From positions 49,697 to 113,696 of the forward strand of contig MCFE01000252.1 of assembly GCA_002104905.1 (NCBI GenBank): a DNA stretch of 64,000 nt, written 5' to 3'. Positions within the stretch are counted from its first letter, which is position 1. The number at the start of each line of letters is the position of its first letter. Below the pieces are notes generated by a model. That model did no database searches, was not told where the DNA came from, and was given only the letters and a program-made list of their open reading frames with translations. The DNA comes from Basidiobolus meristosporus CBS 931.73. Its lineage: Eukaryota > Basidiobolomycota > Basidiobolomycetes > Basidiobolales > Basidiobolaceae. Positions 57,187 through 64,000 of the stretch are shown here, one piece after another. The position numbers and the translations under genes were made by a program.

Positions 57187-58600
57187 GTCATGTAGGTGGA
57201 TCCGATCCAGATCAGCCATCAGGATCCCACAATGAGGCCTTCATAATGCCAGTAGCTTAGAATTTTTGACCCTCTACACAATCTTATGGTGGGATTGTGA
57301 CTGTTTATTGCTGAATTTACTGCCAAATAAAGTTAAAAACTTGACAGTATTGAAGCAATCCTCAGACAAGAGTTGCTTGGCATTCCAATGGTCTTAATGC
57401 ACTCTACATATATTTGCATGGACGTAACTGTCCAATACATCCAATTGCCTTATATGACAAGAAGCTTGACAGAGTTCTGATGGCCTCATTGCAGACCTCT
57501 GCTGACATTATACTGGCAGTATAGCAGCCTACAGCTAGTTCTGTATAAAGCTATCATACTAATTTACCAAATGGTATTTTCTTTTTCAAGCCCCCCTTGC
57601 ACAATTCATATATTCCACTGTAGAGTCACCCCACTTTTTTGCTTACCCACTACTACCTTAGGTATTCCATGTTGTAAAAATTTGTATTTCCACCTAAATA
57701 TTCACCTAACTTAGTCACTTAGATCATTACCTTCAAATCCTAGAGAATACTGACCAAATTCCTTGTCGGGATTTACTTAGAATATTTTCACCAAAATACC
57801 AGGTACCCAGAAAATGAATATTCTCAAAGTTGTCCAAACAGCCCCAAACTTTGCACACATGTTCTTGGGACCTTCCTTAGCCTATTCTACGTGTTTGTAA
57901 TGCCAAGATCAGGTAAAAGTATAAATACTACTTTTACATTCAATAAATCATTAAGTGAAAACCACATAATCTACTTGTTCTCCCAATCACTTCCAATATC
58001 TCCAAGACTCTTACAACATTCCACATATAGTTCAAATCAAAAAAGACTATGGCCTCCTGCTTACTAACCTTAACATACATGCAAACCCACTGGAATTGAT
58101 ACACTTCTCTCACCTCAACTTTACAGCTTCTTAGTGCAATACTTGCAAAGTTGCCATATACCTTGATTGCTGGTAACATATACTTCTTGCAAACATATGC
58201 TGGGCTGCCACCACTTCTACCATGAATACCTCCTGAATATTGACAAAGAACTTTGTAGTATTTAGCCAATATATTCCTTCTCCCTTCTGGATTCTAGTCC
58301 CCCTTATAGGTGCACTATGGCTCTTGTTTGTGTGAATTCTGTATTGAATGGTGTAGAAATTGGCTTGTGACTAAGAGGAAGCTGGCATACCTTGGCAGAG
58401 TTTTCCTAATAAAAATTAGCTGCTTGTAGCACCCAACCCAACTTTGCATTACTCACCTGATTACCCATGCATTGGGGCTACTTAGCTGCTTAATGCCATG
58501 GGCATAGTTGTCTCCATGTGCACATATATCCTCAGTATTATCCAACACTTCCTGGCTGCCCTCCAGGTGCCAACTCATCACATCTATGACAGACTTGAAG
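57187..58600. repeat. Repeat B, copy 2, split by a solo Copia LTR
   Basis: 57187-57669 and 58019-58600 match 3661-4715 in order (for example CAAGCCCCCCTTG, TAATAAAAATTAG, ACCCATGCA). The LTR at 57670-58018 lies between the halves. This shows that repeat B is independent of the Copia element that holds copy 1. The minus strand preserves peptides shared with copy 1. Confidence 0.7.
57670..58018 (+). repeat. Solo Copia LTR with perfect 5-bp target-site duplication
   Basis: TGTTGTAAAAATTTG...CTCTTACAACA, flanked by TTCCA on both sides (57665-57669 and 58019-58023). Removing the LTR and one TTCCA restores the uninterrupted repeat B sequence seen in copy 1. It is the clearest LTR insertion in the window. 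Confidence 0.92.
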
Positions 58601-58739
58601 GAAATATTCTTGATGGGATTGGGATATGGTAGTACTTGCAACTTGACTTGTCTTCCTATCTCCCCACACATCTGCTCCATAGGAAACTCCCAAAAGGTGA
58701 AGCAAAGTCATATATTCTGTACACACTGTGCAAGATGGA

Positions 58740-58783
58740 GGGTTAGGGGGAGGGAAAGTCACCAAGTTAATGAAATCTTTATA
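58740..58783 (-). repeat. Orphan LINE 3' tail
   Basis: On the minus strand: AAAGATTTCATTAACTTGGTGACTTTCCCTCCCCCTAACCC (in parts). It matches the LINE 3' termini at 60703 and 60881, without any element body. The complete LINE at 58784 begins directly in its AATAAAG-like box. Confidence 0.65.
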
Positions 58784-60702
58784 GGGGGGAGACAGTCACC
58801 AACAGGTGAAATCTTTATTTCAGTTGAAGCAAAGAAGCCGGAGCTACTTTTGTATCTTTGATACAAGAGTGTGTAGCTGAGGGGAATTTGTAGGTAAGTG
58901 AATAAGGAGAGATGATAGTTTTTCTGTACTCAAGACACAGTTCAGTGGGAAGAGGGGTAGCAAGAGAGGTAAGAATGACTTGTGAACAACATTAATAAGG
59001 GGAATGTGATAAGGATTGATATTCATCATAAAGGGAGTGTGCTGCTGCAGATATTGCTGCCAAAGGTCTGTCAAGTACTTCAGGTAGGCCAGCTTGGGTT
59101 TTTCTGACTGCAGAATATAGTGTGCAAACTTCTTGACTTCAGGATCTCCAAGTATAGTTCTCCAGCAGGAGCCAGGCTTAGTGTGGTGTGTTCTCTTTCA
59201 GGCCTTGATCAGTGGGTTGTTGCAGTGGTGAAGTCTGAGATATAACCTGGTTCAAAGATAGAGAAGTCTGATCTTATAGTGCATAAGCCCAAAAGCACCA
59301 AGAATAGCATGCCTGTAGGGGCATTCAGGCAGATGAGGCACCAAGGAGGTAATGCGCCATACTACAAACTTGTCAAGCTTAGTGCAGTTTCTAGAAGCAA
59401 GAGAGAGAAGTGGTAAGCCAAATTCCAGGACAGGGAAGACAAACTGCTTGAGTAGAAGGAGGCAGCTGGGAGCTGAAGTTGTAGAGGAGTAACAGCCAGC
59501 AGCTTGTGTAGTGCCTGTCTTGCCAGGATATTTTCTTCTTCTGGTGTGCCCCAGAGTCTAGTCCAGTAGGAAGGAAAGGAAAGCCAAGATATATAGCAGA
59601 GACCTGAGCAGGTAGAGTGCAGTTGTCTAAGTTGATACAACAACCCAAAGGTACTCTCTTTGCAATGGAAAGTTGGAGATTACTCTTCTGCAGATACTGG
59701 TGGATGGCCTGGGAGTCTTGTTGCACATTGGAGGAGGATGCTCTGATGTCATCAGCAAAGAGAGTAACCAGGCAGTCAGCTGAGAGTCTTGAGAAATTAT
59801 TCAGGAAGATGGCAAACAGTGCAGGACCAAGCACAGAGCCTTGAACCACTCCATTAGGAACTGAGAACACAGCTGATTGCTCACTTGGGTGCAGAATTCT
59901 TGCTTTAGGATCCAGAAACTGAGACCTGACAAGGAGGGCAAGAGAGGTACTGCAGAAGCATTGCCGCTTGGACCATAGCAAATTTCTATCAACTGAATCA
60001 AAAGCCTTAGTAATATCAAACAGAACAGAGGGATACTTGCACTGTAGAGAGTGATCTTGACTCAGTATGACTGCATATTCCAAGGAGAGGCCAGGAACAA
60101 AGCCAAACTGTGCAGGGTGAAGCTTGAGGGAGTCAGAGTAGAGCTTGTGAGCAAGCAGAAGCTCAAACACCGTTCTGCAGGTGGGCAGCAGAGATGTTGG
60201 CCTGTAGGAGCTAGGATCCAGGTGCTTTCCTTTACCCTTTTACAACAGCAGAACATTAGCAAAGGACCATTCTTCAGGAGTAGAAAGCTGAGCTGAGTAT
60301 TGCTGAAACAGTGGAAGCAGAAGAGCAGACATGGCCTTGGTACTAGTCTTCAGAAGCTCATAGGAGATTGTGTCCACACCTGGAGCAGTAGAGTTGGGAG
60401 GCCTCTTGAGCACATTCTAGGTTCTCTCTTGATCAAGTGCAAGTGGGATTGGCAGAGTCTTGAAGTCAGGATGAAAGTCAGGAGTTGAATACTGCCTTGT
60501 AGAGAAGAAGATGTTAGCCAGCTGTTCTGTTGAAGGTAACTTCCTGGAGGAGGGCCTTGTTGCCCTGTAGAGTCTTGAAACTGTTCTTGTTATAGAGTTG
60601 GAAGATTGCAGAGGCAAAGAGCTCATAATATGGTCCCAGAGCTGAGTATGCAGAGTGTGGTGAATTGCCTTGGAGTGGTGTATGGCTGTCAGGAGGAGGG
60701 TT
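58784..60702 (-). mobile_element. LINE (non-LTR retrotransposon), 5'-truncated, frame-broken
   Basis: Minus-strand RT domain: FGFVPGLSLEYAVILSQD, DITKAFDSVDRNLLW, NGVVQGSVLGP and the catalytic FADDI at about 59,740-59,750. The frame at 60170-59391 ends in frameshifts, and the C-terminal parts continue in other frames. The N-terminal part is found near 60,417-60,690. It closely resembles the copy at 62287-64000. The 3' end (58784-58830) has AAATAAAGATTTC and the terminal hairpin. It lies directly against the 3' tail of another LINE copy. Confidence 0.85.
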
Positions 60703-60880
60703 GGGGGAGGGAAAGTCACCAAGGTAGGTGAAATCTTTATTTGATTTCAGACAAGTCTAACTACAAATATAGAAGCCAGCTGGGAATAGAAGATTCCCAA
60801 GGTAAAAACTAAGTTGAATATGAATAAATCTAAGCTAAAGTTAAGGCAGTATCCCAGAGTACACTGGAGTTCAGGTTCAT
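60703..60880 (-). mobile_element. LINE 3' UTR fragment
   Basis: About 180 bp ending in AAATAAAGATTTCACC, the hairpin, GACTTTCCCTCCCCC. No coding sequence is left. It abuts the LINE at 58784-60702 on one side and another LINE tail on the other, giving a head-to-tail row of truncated insertions. Confidence 0.6.
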
Positions 60881-61560
60881 GGGGGAGTTAGGTGAGGGAA
60901 AGTCACCAAGTTGGTGAAATCTTTATTTGAGTTAAGAACTAATTTAAGTACAAATAAAGAAGCCAATTAAGAGGTCTAGAACCTCTCTAATAAGTAACCT
61001 AATTTATGTTTTGTTTCATCTCTAATGTTTGTTTCAATAAAGTAAAGCTCATCAGGGGTAAATATAAAATTCAGGGGTTTTGGGGGAAGTACAAATTGTA
61101 GATGTTTCTGATCAATATAATCCAGGACTGGAACCCAGCCTGGGATTGGGTGTAGTAGGAAAGGTGTTTGGACTAGTAAGTAGCTCTGCCACATAGATCT
61201 TAGATGGTCCTGAGCCAGTAGTCTTGGTTTCTCAGCTTTTTGAAGTTTTGAAGCAAGCTCTGTTACTACAGCAGAGCCAACCAGGGTGTGCCAGCAAGAA
61301 GATTTCAGGGAGGAGTTAGATTTAAGCCATTGTTTGATGGAGGGGTTATGTGATTTCTGAAGTATGACTAGGAAGGAAGCATGGAGATAGACCATTTGGA
61401 TTTGGTATGGGTAGAACCCAAAGGCTCCATTAGTTGCAAGGATATAGGGAGATACTGGAAGATAAGGTACCAAGGATCTGATACACTGATGGAGAAATTT
61501 ATCCAGGTGGTGAAGTTCTCTGGAGGTTAGGGGTATAATGTGGAGACCAAATTCAAGCAC
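60881..61560 (-). mobile_element. LINE of a second subfamily, 5'-truncated
   Basis: The minus-strand frame 61560-60976 (194 aa) matches the C-terminal part of the other LINE protein only loosely (LEFGLHIIPLTSRELHHLDK against LEFGLPLLSLTSRDCTKLDK; GAFGFYPYQIQMVYL against GAFGFMPYKIRLLYL). It is a distinct subfamily with the same hairpin tail. It is cut near 61560 by 5' truncation. Confidence 0.8.
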
Positions 61561-62286
61561 TTAGGGTGTAGGTGTTATAGTAAGGGCTAGGAAAAGGTTA
61601 GAAGAGCAGGGGGTCTGGGGGACACAGTCCCCTAGAGAATAAAAAAGCAGGGGGTTTGGGGGATGCAATCCCCCATACTGCTCCCATACTCTTTAAATTC
61701 CCTTTGGATTACTTTTCGCTCATTCTTGGTTCTGGTCCCTTAGGGTTAGAATTCCTCCTCCTAACCCTTATCACCCTAACCATAAATATTTTTACCCTAC
61801 AACTGGCACATTGTCTGCTCATATAGTGGGCATGTCTAGGCTGATATTTGTCTCCCTACACATTCTCTATGCTCTGTATAGGTCTTGATGATTATTTATT
61901 TAATAAAATGTAACTTTTGATGCTATAAATAATAATATATGGGAATCATCCCAATCTGGCCAGAATCTCATATTTTAATAAGCTTTGGGCAACAAAAATT
62001 GCGCGGCCCTAATATGATAAAAAAATTTATGGCCATTGCAAATTTTCTGTAACCAAAGTGCTTTTACTAAATTCAAAGTGTATCCCAAGTTCAATACAAT
62101 TTATAGCTGTAATAGAAACTTCATTTGACACCATCGCAACTACTACATGTGTTCCATGTGCACATGTATCCTGCAGGAATTGTAAAAACCTAGCCGTGCA
62201 GTACAAAAGTGCTTTTATTTTTCATCATGCTAGTTTTCATGAGTTCCTAACGCACTTCCAAAGTACGCAGTAACCATACCCCAACA
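61561..62286. other. Spacer between LINEs with G-rich hairpin repeat
   Basis: AT-rich, with no gene. Its left part has two G/C hairpin units (listed separately) and CCTAACCC/TTAGGGTTAG pieces near 61735-61790. The right part (61800-62280) shows no recognised element. Confidence 0.45.
61605..61685. repeat. Two tandem G-rich hairpin units
   Basis: AGCAGGGGGTCTGGGGG-ACACAGTCCCC and AGCAGGGGGTTTGGGGG-ATGCAATCCCCC, about 41 bp apart, each able to fold as CTGGGGGA...TCCCC(C). The second is also bounded by GCAG...CTGC. Conserved stems with changed loops suggest a structured repeat rather than chance. Confidence 0.6.
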
Positions 62287-64000
62287 CTTAGGGGGGGGGA
62301 GACAGTCACCAACAGGTGAAATCTTTATTTCAGTTGAAACAAAGAAGCCAGCGCTACTGTTGTAGCTTTGATACAAGAGTATGTAGCTGAGGGGAATTTG
62401 TAGGTAAGTTAATAAGAAGTGATGATAGTTCTTCAGTGCTCAAGACACTGTTCAGTGGGAAGGGGGGTAGCAAGAGAGGTAAGAATGACTTGTGAACAAC
62501 ATTAATGAGGGGAATGTGATAAGGATTGATATTCATCATAAAGGGAGTGTGCTGCTGCAGATATTGCTGCCAAAGGTCTGTCAAGTACTTCAGGTAGGCC
62601 AGCTTGGGTTTTTCTGACTGCAGAATATAGTGAGCAAACTTCTTGACTTCAGGATCTCCAAGTATAGTTCTCCAGCAGGAGCCAGGTGTTGTGTGGTGTG
62701 TTCTCTTCCAGGCCTTAATCAGTGGGTTGTTGCAGTTGTGAAGTCTGAGGTATAATCTGGTTCTAAGGTAGAGAAGTCTGATCTTATAGGGCATAAACCC
62801 AAAAGCACCAAGAATAGCATGTCTGTAGGGGCATTCAGGCAAATGAGGCACCAAGGAGGTAATGCACCATACTGCAAACTTGTCAAGCTTAGTGCAGTCT
62901 CTAGAAGTAAGAGAGAGAAGTGGTAAGCCAAATTCCAGGACAGGGAAGACAAACTGCTTGAGTAGAAGGAGGCAGCTGGGAGCTGAAGTTGTAGGAGGAG
63001 TAACAGCCAGTAGCTTGTGGAGTGCCTGTCTTGCCAGGATAATTCTCTTCTTCAGGTGTGCTCCAGAGTCTAGTCCAGTAGGAAGGAAAGGAAAGCCAAG
63101 ATATGTAGCAGAAACCTGAGCAGGTAGAGTGGAGTTCTCCAAGTTGATGGGAGAGCCCAAAGGTACTGTCTTTGCAATGGAAAGCTGGAGATTATTCTTC
63201 TGCAGATACTGGTGGATGGTCTGGGAGTCTTGTTGCACATTGGAGGAGGATATTCTGATGTCATCAGCAAAGAGAGTAACCAGGCAGTCAGCTGAGAGTC
63301 TTGGGAAATCATTCAGGAAGATGGCAAACAGTATAGGACCAAGCACAGAGCCTTGAACCACTCCATTAGGAACTGAGAACACAGCTGATTGCTCACTTGG
63401 GTGCAGAATTCTTGCTTGTGGATCCAGAAACAGAGACCTGACAAGGAGGGTGAGAGAGGTACTGGAGAAGCATTGCAACTTGGACCAAAGCAGATTTCTG
63501 TCAACTGAATCAAAGGCCTTAGTAATATCAAACAGAACAGAGGGATACTTGCACTGAAGAGAGTGATCTTGGCTAAGTATGACTGCATATTCCAAGGAGA
63601 GGCCAGGAACAAAGCCAAACTGTGCAGGATGAAACTTGAGAGAGTCAGAGTAGAGCTCCTGAGCAAGCAGAAGCTCAAACACCTTTTGGCAGGTGGGCAG
63701 CAGAGATATTGGCCTGTAGGAGCTAGGATCCAGGTGCTTTCCTTTACCCTTGTACAGTGGCAGAACATTTGCAAAGGACCATTCCTCAGGAGTAGAAAGC
63801 TGGGCTGAGCATTGCTGAAACAGTGGAAGCAGAAGTGCAGACATGGCCTTGGTACTAGTCTTCAGAAGCTCATAGGAGATTGTGTCCACACCTGGAGCAG
63901 TAGAGTTGGGAAGCCTCTTGAGCACATTATGGATTCTCCTTTGATCAAGTGCAAGTGGGATGGGCAGAGTCTGGAAGTCAGGATGAAAGCCAGGAGTTGA
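62287..64000 (-). mobile_element. LINE with long open RT frame, running off the window
   Basis: The minus-strand frame is open from the window edge (64000) to 62354, at least 548 aa. RT blocks: STAPGVDTISYELLK, YKGKGKHLDPSSYRPISLL, FDITKAFDSVDRNLLW, NGVVQGSVLGPILFAIF, FADDI (catalytic; FADD in place of YADD), and a C-terminal region with KRTHHTTPGSCWRTILGD. There is no RNase H or zinc knuckle in view. The 3' end has AAATAAAGATTTC, the hairpin (62306-62319) and a C/G run. It is the most intact LINE here and may have been active recently. The 5' part (ORF1, endonuclease) is outside. Confidence 0.88.
62306..62319 (-). repeat. LINE 3'-terminal hairpin
   Basis: TCACC-TGTT-GGTGA in LINE mRNA sense. 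The same stem with different loops occurs at 58796-58809 (TGTT), 60716-60731 (TACCTT) and 60903-60917 (AACTT). It lies 12-20 nt after AATAAAGATT, at the extreme 3' end of each element. Confidence 0.7.

Noticed and set aside
1-64000. CRISPR array, prophage, operon or bacterial origin
   Set aside because: No regularly spaced repeats or bacterial gene order; spliceosomal introns throughout show nuclear fungal DNA.

Overview
The window is nuclear DNA of a fungus. The host genes are split by many short introns (mostly 45-75 nt, GT...AG). They include a GH18 chitinase with a fungal-type C-terminal chitin-binding module, a GH16 beta-glucan hydrolase, an alternative (type II) NADH dehydrogenase, a TAF14-type YEATS protein and a Stb2/Stb6-like protein. 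An animal-style PDHX, with a full but catalytically altered acyltransferase domain, argues against an ordinary ascomycete. I infer an early-diverging lineage (Zoopagomycota or Mucoromycota grade), but sequence alone does not settle this. All exon structures below were built by hand from splice sites, reading frame and family resemblance, with no transcript data.

Layout. 1-7,450 is a transposon graveyard: the end of a Ty3-like element with its LTR, then a decayed Copia element (2,325-6,552) inserted into an older inverted Copia LTR, with further LTR pieces. 7,867-53,279 is a gene-bearing core: chitinase (-), Stb6-like (+), NDH-2 (+), 2H phosphoesterase (+), a small NDUFA4-like membrane protein (+), a small unknown gene (-), TAF14 (-), an HIBCH-like pseudoenzyme with Cys-Pro repeats (+), a TALE homeobox factor (-), RPL23 (-), PDHX (-), GH16 (+), an alpha/beta hydrolase (-), a D-2-hydroxyacid dehydrogenase (+), RPC82 (-), a secreted lysine-rich protein (+), an HDAC (-), a small membrane protein (-), NMNAT (-) and a J-domain protein (+). 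The core also holds long stretches in which I find no convincing gene, above all 27.9-32.7 kb. 54,761-56,509 is a large intronless ORF at the edge of the second transposon block. 56.6-64.0 kb holds more Copia LTRs, a second copy of a 1-1.4 kb repeat found inside the first Copia element, and a cluster of minus-strand LINEs (non-LTR retrotransposons) that share a 3'-terminal hairpin.

The host genes are a mixed housekeeping set: transcription (TAF14, RPC82, HDAC, homeobox), translation (RPL23), mitochondrial metabolism (NDH-2, PDHX, NDUFA4-like, HIBCH-like), NAD synthesis (NMNAT), and secreted wall-active or defence-like products (chitinase, GH16, lysine-rich protein). No metabolic gene cluster, CRISPR array or confident tRNA gene was seen.

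Most notable are the HIBCH-like pseudoenzyme with heme-regulatory-like Cys-Pro repeats, a 4-nt micro-exon in the GH16 gene, a 15-nt micro-exon carrying the catalytic His-His pair of the HDAC, an 8-nt same-strand overlap between a membrane-protein stop and the HDAC start, and repeated breakpoints at one internal site of the Copia LTR.
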